NCBI RefSeq assembly: GCF_021183625.1
Contig: NZ_CP089214.1
Coordinates: forward strand, 1,922,001 to 1,986,000
DNA length: 64,000 nucleotides
Source of the DNA: Nocardia asteroides
GTDB taxonomy: Bacteria > Actinomycetota > Actinomycetes > Mycobacteriales > Mycobacteriaceae
Direction of reading: 5' to 3'
Made by a program: the position numbers and the translations under genes. The notes beneath the pieces were generated by a model. That model searched no databases. It was not told the DNA's origin and worked only from the letters and a program-made list of their open reading frames with translations. Numbering within the stretch: position 1 is the first letter of the stretch; every line of letters begins with the position of its first letter. This document shows, one piece after another, positions 52,481 through 61,620 of the stretch.

Positions 52481-52660
52481 CTACAACTTCTGCACCGTGT
52501 TGTCTCCGCTCCCGACCACCGCCTTGTAGAGCAGGTACAGCCCGCCGACGATCACGGCCAGCACCAGCAGCGGGAACAGCCCCTTCAGCAGCGCCCCGAT
52601 GATCGCCACCGCGATCCACACCAGCGCGACCACTCCGATGATCTTCCACACCATTGCCAT
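52481..52660 (-). CDS. 59-residue hydrophobic membrane protein
   Basis: A very small protein with two back-to-back hydrophobic helices (about residues 5-25 and 28-46) and a short polar tail. AAGGAGAG abuts the ATG at 52658-52660; an ATG two codons later has better spacing and is equally possible. High GC3 and the ribosome site support it as real. Function unknown. It lies 36 bases upstream of the PIG-L gene. Confidence 0.7.
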   Translation of the reverse strand: MAMVWKIIGVVALVWIAVAIIGALLKGLFPLLVLAVIVGGLYLLYKAVVGSGDNTVQKL

Positions 52661-52796
52661 CTCTCCTTCGATTCGTCCCGGCTTCGAGCATGGCAGCCGA
52701 ACGGCGGCGAAACAGCAGGTGAAGACTGATATCAGGGTAGATTTCGGGGTTGCCACCGACCCCGCCTCCGGCGGTATCCGCACGTACCCTGACGGT

Positions 52797-54452
52797 GTGG
52801 CCATCTCGCGTCGGCAGTTCGGGCGGTTCGGCGGCGCCGCCCTGGCGGTGCTCGCCGGTACGGCCGCGGCGAGCAGCGCCCGGTTCCCGGCGCCGCGCCG
52901 GCTCGGCGACCCGTTCGCGCTCGGTGTCGCCTCCGGCGACCCGACGCCGGACGGCTTCGTGCTCTGGACCCGGCTCGCCCCCGACCCCACCGCCCCGGAC
53001 GGCCTCGCGGGCACCCCGCTGGCACCGATCAGCGTCGACTACGAGGTGGCGCACGACGAGCAGTTCCGCGCGGTGGTCGCCCGCGGCACCGCCGTCGCGA
53101 CCCGCGACCTCGGGCACAGCGTGCACCCGGAGATCAGCGGGCTGGAGCCGGACCGCTGGTACTACTACCGCTTCCGCGCGGGTTCGGCGATCTCCCCGGT
53201 CGGCCGCACCCGCACCGCGCCCGCGCTCGGGCAGCGGCTGGCGCGGATGCGCTTCGCCTTCGCCTCCTGCCAGTCCTGGACCTCCGGCTACTTCACCGCC
53301 TACGACCACCTGAGCCGCGAGGACCTGGACCTGGTGGTGCACCTCGGCGACTACATCTACGAGATGGGCTGGCTGCGCGGCCGCGCGGGCCAGGAGGTCT
53401 GGGAGCCGCAGCTCGGCGGCGAGGCGGTCGACCTGCGCGGCTACCGGCTGCGCTACGCGCAGGCCAAGGCGGAGGCACCGCTGCGGGCCGCGCACGCCGC
53501 CTTCCCGTGGCTGGTCACCATGGACGACCACGAGGTGGACAACAACTGGGCCGCGGATGCGCCCGGGCTCGGCGTCACCGTGCAGCGGCTCCGGCCGCTC
53601 TTCCTGAAGCGGCGCGCCGCCGCCTTCCAGGCCATGTACGAGCACCAGCCGCTGCGGCTGGCGCAGCTGCCGCGGGGGCCGTCCATGCTGCTGCACCGGC
53701 GCTACCGCTTCGGCGACCTCGCCGACTTCACCATGCTCGACACCAGGCAGTACCGCACCGCGCAGGCCTGCGGCGACGGCAATGTGGTGACCGGCTGCGC
53801 CGAGCGCGCGAACCCGGAGCGCACCATCCTCGGCGCCGGGCAGCGGGAGTGGTTGCTGGACGGACTGGCGAACTCGACCGCGCGCTGGCAGGTGCTCGGC
53901 AACCAGGTGGGGATGAGCCGCACCGACATGGACACCGGCCCCGAGGTGGCGCTGCCCACCGACCCGTGGGACGGCTACCTCGCCGACCGGGCCGCCGTGC
54001 TCGGCGCCGCCACCCGGCTCGGCGGCCGGAACATGGTGGTGATCACCGGCGACCGGCACGAGAACCACGCCGCCGACCTGCGCCGCGACCACGCCGAGCT
54101 CGACTCGCCGGTGGTCGCGGCCGAGTTCACCGGCACCTCGATCACCAGCGGTGGCGACGGTGCCGACATGACGCCGCGCGGGCGCACGATGCTGGACGCC
54201 AACCCGGATATCAAGTTCTTCAACGGGCAGCGCGGCTACGTCCGGGTCGAGCTCGACCACGAGCTGTGGCGCACCGACTTCCGGGTGCTGCCGTACGTGC
54301 GCAGGCAGGGAGCGCCGATCGAGACCAGGGCGACGTACGTGGTCGAGGACGGGGTGCCTGGGGTGCGGGAGGCGTGGCGGGCGGAGCCGCCGCGCGGGGC
54401 CGGGGGCGCGGGCGAGCGGCCGGACAGCGCGGAGGCGGCGCCGACCCGCTGA
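52797..54452 (+). CDS. Tat-exported PhoD-like alkaline phosphatase
   Basis: A 551-residue phosphatase. It starts at GTG 52797 with a twin-arginine signal (ISRRQFGRFGG) followed by a hydrophobic stretch to about residue 30. The PhoD_N domain (FALGVASGDPTPDGFVLWTRL, split) precedes the metallophosphatase domain with FAFASCQSW, VVHLGDYIYEM, WLVTMDDHEVDNNW and VVITGDRHENH, which together supply Asp, His and Cys ligands. It hydrolyses phosphodi- or monoesters outside the cell, usually under phosphate limitation. No Pho box is evident in the 136 bases upstream. Confidence 0.92.
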   Translation: MAISRRQFGRFGGAALAVLAGTAAASSARFPAPRRLGDPFALGVASGDPTPDGFVLWTRLAPDPTAPDGLAGTPLAPISVDYEVAHDEQFRAVVARGTAVATRDLGHSVHPEISGLEPDRWYYYRFRAGSAISPVGRTRTAPALGQRLARMRFAFASCQSWTSGYFTAYDHLSREDLDLVVHLGDYIYEMGWLRGRAGQEVWEPQLGGEAVDLRGYRLRYAQAKAEAPLRAAHAAFPWLVTMDDHEVDNNWAADAPGLGVTVQRLRPLFLKRRAAAFQAMYEHQPLRLAQLPRGPSMLLHRRYRFGDLADFTMLDTRQYRTAQACGDGNVVTGCAERANPERTILGAGQREWLLDGLANSTARWQVLGNQVGMSRTDMDTGPEVALPTDPWDGYLADRAAVLGAATRLGGRNMVVITGDRHENHAADLRRDHAELDSPVVAAEFTGTSITSGGDGADMTPRGRTMLDANPDIKFFNGQRGYVRVELDHELWRTDFRVLPYVRRQGAPIETRATYVVEDGVPGVREAWRAEPPRGAGGAGERPDSAEAAPTR

Positions 54453-56159
54453 TCAGAGCGGGAGCTCCGGCCACCACCGCCGGTACAGGTCGTCGCCGGT
54501 GTGGAAGTCCCAGTTGGCGTCGATGACCACCCAGGCGCGGGCGGGGTCGTCGAATTTGACCGTCAGCATGCCGGTGTTCGCGCCCGGGTAGTGGCTCCAG
54601 CGGACCCGGCCGGTGCCGGAGGGGCGGGTCCACGGCTCCTCGCGGGTGGTGGCGTTCTCGATATTGGTGGTGAAGTCACTGTCCCGGCGCGGGTCGCCGC
54701 GGCGGTAGGACCAGACGTAGTACTTCACGCCGTCGTCCTGGGTGCACTCCAGGGCGGGGGCGCCGCCGTTGTTCAGCACGTTCATGCTGGTACAGCGGGC
54801 GCCGCGGTAGCCGGTGGCGGCGGGGTCCGGCGGGAGGAGGCCGGGGAAGAGGGCGACGAGGTCGGCGTCGCGGCCCCAGGCGGGGTTCGCCGGGCGCGGC
54901 GTCGTGGTGGGGGTCGTCGTCGGCGGGGCGGTGGTGGCCGTCGCGGTCGGTTCGGCCGGGGTGCCGGTGCCGGTGACGGTCGACGGGCTGGCGGCGAGGG
55001 TGACGGCGGTGCTGACGACGAGCACCGCCGCGAGCGCCGCAGCCGCGCGGAACCAGGTGTTGGACAGGAGGCTTCGCCGCTGATCCGGCGCGGGCTCGAG
55101 GTGGGCGACCTGCTGCGGGACACCCCGGACGAGCCCCGGACCGCTCGGCTGCGGTGCACTCGGGACGGGATTCGAGGCGTCCGGCGGCAGCAGGGGTGGT
55201 GCCGGGATGGGCGGGTCCGGGTGCGGGCGGATCAGGGTGGGGTCGCTCGGGGCGGGGACGTTCGCCGGGCGGACCGGCGGAATCGGCACACCGGCCAGGG
55301 GTGACACCGCCTGCGAGACCACGGCGTCGAGGGCGGCCCGGGCGGCGGCAGCGAAGGAGCGGCAGTCCGGGAACCGCTGCTCCCGATCCTTCGCCATGGC
55401 GGTCGCGATCACCGCGTCCAGCCCGACCGGCAGCCCTGGCACCACGGCGGACGCTCGCGGCGGCGGCTCCATGAGGTGCGCGCCGAGCACCGCGGCGGGC
55501 GTGCTGCGGGTGAACGGCAGCGCGCCGGTGAGCATCTGGAACAGCGTGGCGCCGAGCGCGTAGATGTCGGCGCGATGGTCGAGCGGGTCGCCCCGGATCT
55601 GTTCCGGCGCCACGTACCCGAGCGTGGCGATCAACGCTCCCGCCCCGGTGAGCGCGGTGTCGTCGGTGCGGCTGCGCGCGATCCCGAAGTCGGTGACGAA
55701 GACGTGGTCCGCCCCGTCGTCGTCGGCGACGAGCAGGTTGGCCGGTTTGACGTCGCGGTGCAGCAGCCCGCGCCGATGCGCGGAGTCGAGTCCGGCCGCG
55801 GCCTGGGTGAGGATCTGCACCGCGCGCCGCGGGTCGAGCCTGCCGCCGTCGGCACGGATCAGCTCGGCGACGTCCGGCCCGGCGACGAAGCGCATCGACA
55901 TCCAGAGCAGGTCGTCCTCGGCGCCGCGGTCGTAGATCTCCACGATGTTCGGGTGGTCGAGCTGCACCGCCAGCTCGGCCTCGCGCCGGAACCGGGCGCG
56001 GAACTCCGGGTCGGCGCCGGCCACCGGGTCGAGCACCTTGAGCGCCACCGAGCGCGGCAGCCGCGGGTGCCGCGCCAGGTAGACGGTGCCCATGCCGCCC
56101 GCGCCGAGGGTGCGTTCGATGCGATACCCGGCGAACACCGTGCCCGGGGTCAGGGTCAT
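54453..56159 (-). CDS. Receptor-type Ser/Thr protein kinase (Pkn-like), copy 1
   Basis: A 568-residue transmembrane kinase. The kinase domain (residues 12-270) has the Gly loop LGAGGMGTVY, ATP lysine Lys41 (ALKVLD), catalytic HRDVKPAN near residue 137 and DFG in VTDFGIARS. A Pro-rich juxtamembrane part is followed by one membrane helix near residue 385, a Thr/Pro-rich linker and an extracytoplasmic domain with two cysteines (RCTSM, LECTQ). Its closing WTRPSGTG motif recurs in the upstream kinase. It starts 14 bases after the second kinase's stop, so the pair is one operon. Confidence 0.92.
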   Translation of the reverse strand: MTLTPGTVFAGYRIERTLGAGGMGTVYLARHPRLPRSVALKVLDPVAGADPEFRARFRREAELAVQLDHPNIVEIYDRGAEDDLLWMSMRFVAGPDVAELIRADGGRLDPRRAVQILTQAAAGLDSAHRRGLLHRDVKPANLLVADDDGADHVFVTDFGIARSRTDDTALTGAGALIATLGYVAPEQIRGDPLDHRADIYALGATLFQMLTGALPFTRSTPAAVLGAHLMEPPPRASAVVPGLPVGLDAVIATAMAKDREQRFPDCRSFAAAARAALDAVVSQAVSPLAGVPIPPVRPANVPAPSDPTLIRPHPDPPIPAPPLLPPDASNPVPSAPQPSGPGLVRGVPQQVAHLEPAPDQRRSLLSNTWFRAAAALAAVLVVSTAVTLAASPSTVTGTGTPAEPTATATTAPPTTTPTTTPRPANPAWGRDADLVALFPGLLPPDPAATGYRGARCTSMNVLNNGGAPALECTQDDGVKYYVWSYRRGDPRRDSDFTTNIENATTREEPWTRPSGTGRVRWSHYPGANTGMLTVKFDDPARAWVVIDANWDFHTGDDLYRRWWPELPL

Positions 56160-56173
56160 GGGGGCGGCCCTCC

Positions 56174-57832
56174 TCAGAGCGGGGCGCCGGCGAACCAGCG
56201 GTCGTAGACGTCCCGGCCGCCGCGGCCGCCGGAGGCGCCGACCGTGCAGAAGCTGCGGGCGGGGTCGTCGAAGGCGATGTCGAGCAGGCCGTAGCCGCCG
56301 GTGGTGTCGGTGGCGTAGCGGAGGCTGCCGGTGCCGCTCGGCCTGGTCCAGCGCTCTTCGTGCAGGGCGGCGTAGCCGCTCCCCGCCCGGGTGTAGGTGA
56401 CCGGGCGGCGGGTCGGGTCGCAGCGGATGTTGACGTTGAAGCCGTCGTCGGTCTCGGCGGGGCAGTGCAGCCAGGCGCCGCGGTCGTCGTTCAGCGCGCA
56501 GCGCATGCCGAGGTAGCCGGTGCCCTCCGGGTCGGCCGGGACCAGGCCGGGGAACGCGCCGGCGATGTAGGCGGCACTGCCCCACGCGGACGTGGGCGGT
56601 GCCGTGGTCGTCGGTTGGCGGGAGGTCGGCGGCACGGTGGTGGCCGTCGTTGTCGCGGGGGTGGCGGTGCCGGTCGGGTCGGAGCGGGTGAAGACAACGA
56701 GCGTCGTCGCGGCCAGGATGCCGAGCAGCACGAGGGCGCCTGCGGCGACGGGCCAACGGCTCCGCCTGCCAGGCGCGGAGCCGGGAGCCTGCTGCGGCCC
56801 GCTCACGAAAGCACCGCCGGGAGGCGGGCCGGTGGGGGCGCCCGCGGCCGGGGGTCCGGGAGCGGGACGCCCCGACCCGGCCGCGCTCCCCGCGCGATAG
56901 GCAAGCGGTGAACCGGTACTGCCTTCCGGCCCCGCCGCCGAGAACCCGGACGACATCGAAACCCCGGAAGGGGGCACGCCATCGGCCCCCGCGGGGCCGA
57001 GCGCGGCCACCGCTGCCTCCGCCAGCGCCCCGCAGCTCGCGAACCGCTCCCCCGGCTCCTTCGCCATGGCCTTTGCGATCACCGCGTCCAGCGCGGGCGG
57101 CAGCGCGGGGTTCAGCGCGGAGGCGCGGGGCGGGGGCTCGAAGAGGTGCGCCGCCATGGCGGCGGCCGGCTGCCGCGAACCGAACGGCTTTCCGCCGGTG
57201 AGCAGCTCGAAGAGGGTGCAGCCGAGCGAGTACACATCGGCGCGCCGGTCCACCGGGCCGCCGGTGAGCAGCTCCGGCGCGGCGTAGGCGAAGGTGGCCA
57301 GCACCGAGCCGGTGACGGTGAGCGAGGTGGGCGCGTCGAGCGGCCTGGCGATGCCGAAGTCGGTGAGCCGGACGACGTCGTTCCCCTCGTCGTCGACGGC
57401 GACCATGATGTTGGCCGGTTTGACGTCGCGGTGCAGCAGGTCGTTGCGGTGCGCGGCGTCGAGCCCGCGCGCGGCGGCCGCGACGATCCGCACGGCGCGC
57501 GCGGGCGGCAGCTCGGCGGGCCCGCGCCGGATCAGCTCGGCGGCGTCCACCCCGTCCACGTACCGCATGGCGATCCAGAGCGTCTCGCCCTCGGCGCCGC
57601 GGTCGTAGACGGCGACCACGTTGGGGTGTTCCAGGCGGGCGGCCAGATCGGCCTCGCGTTCGAACCGGGCGCGGAACTCCGGGTCGGCCCCGAGCCCGGG
57701 GTCGAGCACCTTCAGCGCGTCCCGCCGCGGCAGCCGCGGATGCTGGGCGAGGTACACCGCGCCCATCCCACCGGCCCCCAGCGGGCGCAGGACGCGATAA
57801 CCGGCGAATATCTCGCCAGGGCGCAGCACCAC
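56174..57832 (-). CDS. Receptor-type Ser/Thr protein kinase (Pkn-like), copy 2
   Basis: A 552-residue kinase with the same layout as its neighbour: Gly loop LGAGGMGAVY, Lys41, HRDVKPAN near residue 136, DFG in LTDFGIARP, Pro/Gly-rich linker, one membrane helix near residue 365 and an extracytoplasmic domain with FPGLVPADPEGTGYLG and WTRPSGTG. The kinase halves are clearly paralogous. It is upstream of copy 1 and downstream of the Lsr2 gene by 46 bases. The sensor domains may read related ligands; none is known. Confidence 0.92.
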   Translation of the reverse strand: MVLRPGEIFAGYRVLRPLGAGGMGAVYLAQHPRLPRRDALKVLDPGLGADPEFRARFEREADLAARLEHPNVVAVYDRGAEGETLWIAMRYVDGVDAAELIRRGPAELPPARAVRIVAAAARGLDAAHRNDLLHRDVKPANIMVAVDDEGNDVVRLTDFGIARPLDAPTSLTVTGSVLATFAYAAPELLTGGPVDRRADVYSLGCTLFELLTGGKPFGSRQPAAAMAAHLFEPPPRASALNPALPPALDAVIAKAMAKEPGERFASCGALAEAAVAALGPAGADGVPPSGVSMSSGFSAAGPEGSTGSPLAYRAGSAAGSGRPAPGPPAAGAPTGPPPGGAFVSGPQQAPGSAPGRRSRWPVAAGALVLLGILAATTLVVFTRSDPTGTATPATTTATTVPPTSRQPTTTAPPTSAWGSAAYIAGAFPGLVPADPEGTGYLGMRCALNDDRGAWLHCPAETDDGFNVNIRCDPTRRPVTYTRAGSGYAALHEERWTRPSGTGSLRYATDTTGGYGLLDIAFDDPARSFCTVGASGGRGGRDVYDRWFAGAPL

Positions 57833-57878
57833 GAAACGACCTCCTCCCGGACTGGAGGATACCTACTCCGCGGCGTTG

Positions 57879-58223
57879 TCAGGTGTGCGCGGGATGCGCC
57901 GTCCGGTAGGCCGCGACCACCTCGTCCGGCACCCGGCCGCGCGAGGAGATGTCGAAGCCGTTCTCCCTGGCCCAGCGCCGGATGGCGGTGGCGTCCTCGC
58001 CCGCGCGCCCGGCGGCGGGCTGCTCGCCCGCCCGCCTGCGGCGGCCGCCGACCCGGCGGGCGTGCCGCACCCACTCCCCGAGCTCGGCGCGCAGGCGCTC
58101 GGCGTTCGCCGACGACAGATCGATCTCGTAGGTGACGCCGTCGAGGCCGAACACGATGGTCTCGTCGGCCGCCGACTCCCCGTCGAAATCGTCGACCGTC
58201 GTCACGACCACCCGCTGCGCCAT
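57879..58223 (-). CDS. Lsr2-family nucleoid-associated protein
   Basis: A 114-residue Lsr2. The N-terminal dimerisation domain has the alternating strands MAQRVVVTTVDDFDGESAAD (split) and VTYEIDLSSANAERLRAEL, and the C-terminal DNA-binding domain ends NGFDISSRGRVPDEVVAAY with the R-G-R AT-hook-like tip. Lsr2 silences AT-rich, often horizontally acquired DNA by bridging. It is slightly more divergent than the main Lsr2 and is probably a second copy; whether another exists in the genome cannot be seen here. It lies upstream of the two kinases. Confidence 0.95.
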   Translation of the reverse strand: MAQRVVVTTVDDFDGESAADETIVFGLDGVTYEIDLSSANAERLRAELGEWVRHARRVGGRRRRAGEQPAAGRAGEDATAIRRWARENGFDISSRGRVPDEVVAAYRTAHPAHT

Positions 58224-58311
58224 AGTTTTCCTGTCCTTCTGCCGAAACCGTTCGGAGACAGGACATTACACACCCGTGCCGCCCGATGCCCGGTAGCCGC
58301 GCCGGAAAACG

Positions 58312-59181
58312 CTACCGGCCGTGCGGCGGAAGGGGGGCGCGGCCGTCGTCGGCGAGCTCGGTGAGCGCCTGCGCCCAGCCGTCGAGGCGGTCCGCGGCGT
58401 GCCTGAGGTCGGCGACGATGAGATCGAAATTGTAGTGCACCACACCGGTTTCCGGCACCGCGAGCAACCCGCCCGCTGCGGCGACCAGCTGCTCGTACTC
58501 CGCCACCCCGGCGTCGAGCCGGGTGACCGCGGCGCGGACGGTGTCGCGCAGCGAACCCGCGGTCGCGGGGTTGGCCTGGCCGATGGCGTCGGCGGCCTGC
58601 TCCATGGCCTGCACGTCGGTGATCAGCGCGGCGAGCGCCGCGGCGCCGGAGCCCGCGGTCTCGCGCAGGTCGGCGAGCTCGTCCAGCGGGAGCCGTCCGG
58701 TGCGCGCGATCTGGGTGACCAGCGCGTGCAGGGCCCGCTCGGCCCGGTCCAGCCTGCCAGCGGCGGTGCGGGCGGCGGAGCGCGGCGGCGGCAGTTTGCG
58801 CGGCCGGTAGGCGGCCTGCGGCAGCGGGAGCTGCCGCAGCTGCAGGTAGCGCCGCGCGCTGATCGCGCCGCCGGTGACCAGCGCCACCGCGCCGCCGCCG
58901 AGCACGACGACGGCCCAGACCGGCGCGGAGAGCACGGCCAGCCCGACCGCGCCGACGGTGGTGAGCCCGCCCGCGGTGCCGAGCCGCAGGCTGGTGCGCC
59001 GGGCCCGGCGCCGCTTGCGCAGCTCGCGCTCCCTCGGGTCGGCCCAGCGCCGCACCGCCACCAGGGCGTTCTCGCCGATGTCCCGCAGCGTCGCCGCCGC
59101 GGGCGCCGGGACCTGCTGCACGGCGGTGGTTTTCGCGCGGCCGAGCCACGTCGGGCCCGGCTCGGGCTGCTGGCGGCTCAT
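58312..59181 (-). CDS. pspM: PspM-like membrane protein (Rv2743c type)
   Basis: A 289-residue protein with basic N-terminus, two adjacent membrane helices (about residues 66-110) and a long helical C-terminal half (LDRAERALHALVTQI, DLRETAGSGAAALAALI). Position and layout match mycobacterial Rv2743c/PspM, which binds PspA and ClgR-controlled partners in the envelope-stress response. I chose the ATG at 59179-59181, with GGGGAGG upstream. It lies 52 bases after pspA on the same strand, so it is probably cotranscribed with pspA. Confidence 0.8.
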   Translation of the reverse strand: MSRQQPEPGPTWLGRAKTTAVQQVPAPAAATLRDIGENALVAVRRWADPRERELRKRRRARRTSLRLGTAGGLTTVGAVGLAVLSAPVWAVVVLGGGAVALVTGGAISARRYLQLRQLPLPQAAYRPRKLPPPRSAARTAAGRLDRAERALHALVTQIARTGRLPLDELADLRETAGSGAAALAALITDVQAMEQAADAIGQANPATAGSLRDTVRAAVTRLDAGVAEYEQLVAAAGGLLAVPETGVVHYNFDLIVADLRHAADRLDGWAQALTELADDGRAPLPPHGR

Positions 59182-59233
59182 CGGGCCGGCCTCCCCTTCT
59201 CGGTCGAACCGCACCGGCCGGGCCGGTGCGGGC

Positions 59234-60067
59234 TCACTGCTGGGCGGTCTGCCCCTTGTTCAGGTCGGCCTGCTGCACAGCCGGATTGGGCTGCGGCTGG
59301 GCCTGGCCGACGGCCGGGTTGGCGCCGCCCGCCGGCAGCGACTCGCCGCGCATGGAGGCGCGGATCTGCTCCAGCTTGCTGTGCCCGGCCATCTGGACGC
59401 TGGCCTGCTGCACCTCGAGCATCCGGCCCTGCACCGTGTTCTGCGCGAGCTCGGCGGAGCCGAGCGCGTTGGCGTAGCGGCGCTCGATCTTCTCCCGCAC
59501 GGCGTCCAGGCTCGGGGTGCTGCCCGGCGCGGAGAGCGTGGAGTCCATCTGCTGCAGCGAGGCCGAGACCTGCTCCTGCATCTTGGCCTGCTCCAGCTGG
59601 CTGAGCAGCTTGGTGCGCTCGGCGACCTTCTGCTGCAGCAGCATGGCGTTCTGCTCGACCGCCTTCTTGGCCTGCGCGGCCGCCTGCAGCGACTGGTCGT
59701 GCAGCACCTTGAGGTCCTCCACCGACTGCTCGGCGGTGACCAGCTGGGCGGCGAACGCCTCGGCGGCGTTGGTGTACTGCACGCCCTTCTCGGTATCGCC
59801 CGCGGCGATGGCCTGGTCGGCGAGCAGCACGGCCTGCCGTGCGTTGGCGTTCAGCTTCTCGACCTCGTCGAGCTGCCGGTTCAGCTTCATCTCCAGCTGG
59901 CGCTGGTTGCCGATCACCGATGCGGCCTGCTGGGAGAGCGCCTGGTGCTGCCGCTGGGCCTCCTCGATCGCCTGCTGAATCTGGACCTTGGGGTCGGCGT
60001 GCTCCTCGATCTTGGAGTCGAAGAGGGCCATCAGGTACTTCCAGGCCTTCGCGAACGGATTAGCCAT
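59234..60067 (-). CDS. pspA: Phage-shock protein A homologue
   Basis: A 277-residue PspA/IM30 protein. The N-terminal amphipathic helix ([16 protein letters not shown]) docks to membranes, and the rest is a long coiled coil ([20 protein letters not shown], split) with a disordered Gly/Pro/Gln C-terminus. It oligomerises on the inner membrane to repair leaks and, in mycobacteria, senses stress together with ClgR and PspM. The ATG at 60065-60067 is preferred over an earlier one. The 171 bases between it and clgR hold its promoter; a ClgR site could not be found by eye. Confidence 0.95.
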   Translation of the reverse strand: MANPFAKAWKYLMALFDSKIEEHADPKVQIQQAIEEAQRQHQALSQQAASVIGNQRQLEMKLNRQLDEVEKLNANARQAVLLADQAIAAGDTEKGVQYTNAAEAFAAQLVTAEQSVEDLKVLHDQSLQAAAQAKKAVEQNAMLLQQKVAERTKLLSQLEQAKMQEQVSASLQQMDSTLSAPGSTPSLDAVREKIERRYANALGSAELAQNTVQGRMLEVQQASVQMAGHSKLEQIRASMRGESLPAGGANPAVGQAQPQPNPAVQQADLNKGQTAQQ

Positions 60068-60238
60068 CGGTTGATCCCGCCTCCATCTGACGCGCCACGT
60101 CGCGACGCGGCTGCGGTGCGCGACCGTCACGCACCCGTTGTCGGTTCCTATCCTCCACCATGTGGAGCCCGGATCCACCGCGACCGGGCACCCCGAATCT
60201 AGTCGCAGACAGCGTCCGCGCGCAGTGTGCGGCGCCGA

Positions 60239-60895
60239 TCACCAGCTGTTCACCAGGGCGAGGGCGTCGCCGCGCGGGGCCGGGATCACGATCCTGGTCT
60301 CCACCGGGAGCGGGCGGCCCGCGCCCGGCGTCATCACCACGCTGCCCGGCACGATCGCGTCCGCGCCGGGGAGGTCGGCGGCGTCCGGTGCGCCGACCGC
60401 GTCCGGGCCGGTGCCGATCCCGGCCGGAACCGGGACCGCCTCGTCCGGTGCCTGCCACGCGGGCGGGTCGTCCGGCGCGGCGCGCGTGGCCGACATGGTG
60501 GCGCCCGCCGGGGCGGCGGCGGCCTCCGATCCGGCGCCGCGCTCGGCACCGGAGTCGGTGAAGCCGGCCGGCTCGGCGCTCCGGTCGGCCGCGGGCTCCC
60601 GGCCCGGCTCGGCGGGGGCGCCGGCCAGCACCGGCTCCAGCTCGCCGAGCGGCCCGAATCCGTCGGCGTCGGCCATGATCGTGCTCACGTCCCAGAGCAC
60701 CCGGGAGAGCGGCACGTCGAGCGCCGAGCAGATGGCGGCCAGCAGTTCACTGGAGGCCTCCTTACGCCCGCGCTCGACCTCGGAGAGGTAGCCGAGGCTG
60801 ACCCGGGCCGAGGTGGACACTTCGCGCAGGGTGCGGTGCTGCGCGAGACGCGCACGCCGCAGACTGTCCCCGATCGCCTCTCGCAGCAGCGTCAT
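60239..60895 (-). CDS. clgR: Clp/envelope-stress regulator ClgR
   Basis: A 218-residue XRE-type regulator. The helix-turn-helix ([21 protein letters not shown], split across residues 23-42) and R-R-A-R-L-A-Q lead are canonical ClgR. The C-terminal 110 residues are an Ala/Pro/Asp/Gly-rich tail longer than the mycobacterial protein, ending in ALALVNSW, which may act as a degron. ClgR activates clp protease genes, its own gene and, in mycobacteria, the pspA operon. GAGGAG precedes the ATG at 60893-60895. Upstream of pspA on the same strand. Confidence 0.93.
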   Translation of the reverse strand: MTLLREAIGDSLRRARLAQHRTLREVSTSARVSLGYLSEVERGRKEASSELLAAICSALDVPLSRVLWDVSTIMADADGFGPLGELEPVLAGAPAEPGREPAADRSAEPAGFTDSGAERGAGSEAAAAPAGATMSATRAAPDDPPAWQAPDEAVPVPAGIGTGPDAVGAPDAADLPGADAIVPGSVVMTPGAGRPLPVETRIVIPAPRGDALALVNSW

Positions 60896-61119
60896 GTCGT
60901 ACTCCTCTTCCTCGCACACCGACCGCCACCTCCCCGCGCGGCTCGCGGAGCCGGTGGCGGCGCGGCCGGACCTCCGGCGCACACCGTTCTCTGGCACAAC
61001 GCGCCGCGGCGCCGATCGGTTCCCGCGTTCGCTCCGGGTTCACCCGGATTTCACGGCGCGAATCCGCCCGGCGCGGCTCCGGGTTCTCCCGGGTCACCAC
61101 TGGTTTCCCGGACCCGGCG
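60896..61119. promoter_or_regulatory. clgR upstream region
   Basis: A 224-base gene-free stretch between cinA and clgR. It contains a GC-palindrome (GCGCCGCGGCGC near 61004) and short CCGGG/CCCGG inverted arms near the cinA end. I could not find a clean GTTCGC-N5-GCG ClgR site, so only a general promoter function is inferred. Confidence 0.4.
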
Positions 61120-61620
61120 TCAGGACCGCTCGGCGGCCAGCACCGTGCGCAGCAACTCCTCGACCGCCGCGCGCGTCGCACCGATTCTGATGGTCCACCG
61201 GTCACCGGCGAGTTTCAACCGCTGGGTGGTGATGTGCCCGGCGCCCGCGACCGCGAGGAAGACGGTGCCGACCGGCTGCCCGCCCTGCGGGTCCGGCCCG
61301 GCGACCCCGGTGAGGCCGACCCCCCAGTCCGCGCCGCAGCGGGTGCGGGCGCCGACCGCGAGCTGCTCGGCGGTGCCGGCGGCGACCGGGCCGAGCCCGG
61401 CCAGCAGCTCGGCGTCGACGCCCGCCAGGGTGTGCTTGAGATCGGTGGCATAGACCACGAGCCCGCCGCGCAGGACGGTGCTCGCGCCCGGAACGCCCGC
61501 CAGGGCGGCGGTGAAGAGCCCGGCGGTCAGCGATTCGGCGGCGGCGACGGTCTGCCCGGCGCCGCGCAGCGCGGCGACCAGCTCGGTGGCGCCGACCACG
61601 GCCAGCGGATCGCCCGTCAC
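61120..61620 (-). CDS. CinA-family nicotinamide-nucleotide amidohydrolase (PncC)
   Basis: A 166-residue protein equivalent to the C-terminal PncC domain of CinA. AAAESLTAGLFTAALAGVPG with the nucleophile-region Ser is followed by LRGGLVVYATDLKHTLAGV and GLTGVAGPDPQGGQPVG, the standard deamidase motifs. It hydrolyses NMN to NaMN in NAD recycling. The N-terminal MoCF-like domain of full-length CinA is absent, as in many actinobacteria. GTG 61620 overlaps the pgsA stop (GTGA). Confidence 0.92.
   Translation of the reverse strand: MTGDPLAVVGATELVAALRGAGQTVAAAESLTAGLFTAALAGVPGASTVLRGGLVVYATDLKHTLAGVDAELLAGLGPVAAGTAEQLAVGARTRCGADWGVGLTGVAGPDPQGGQPVGTVFLAVAGAGHITTQRLKLAGDRWTIRIGATRAAVEELLRTVLAAERS

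Noticed and set aside
60068..61119. ClgR binding sites near clgR and pspA
   Set aside because: Several CGC/GCG-containing stretches were seen but none has the exact GTTCGC-N5-GCG pattern; in such GC-rich DNA partial matches are expected by chance.
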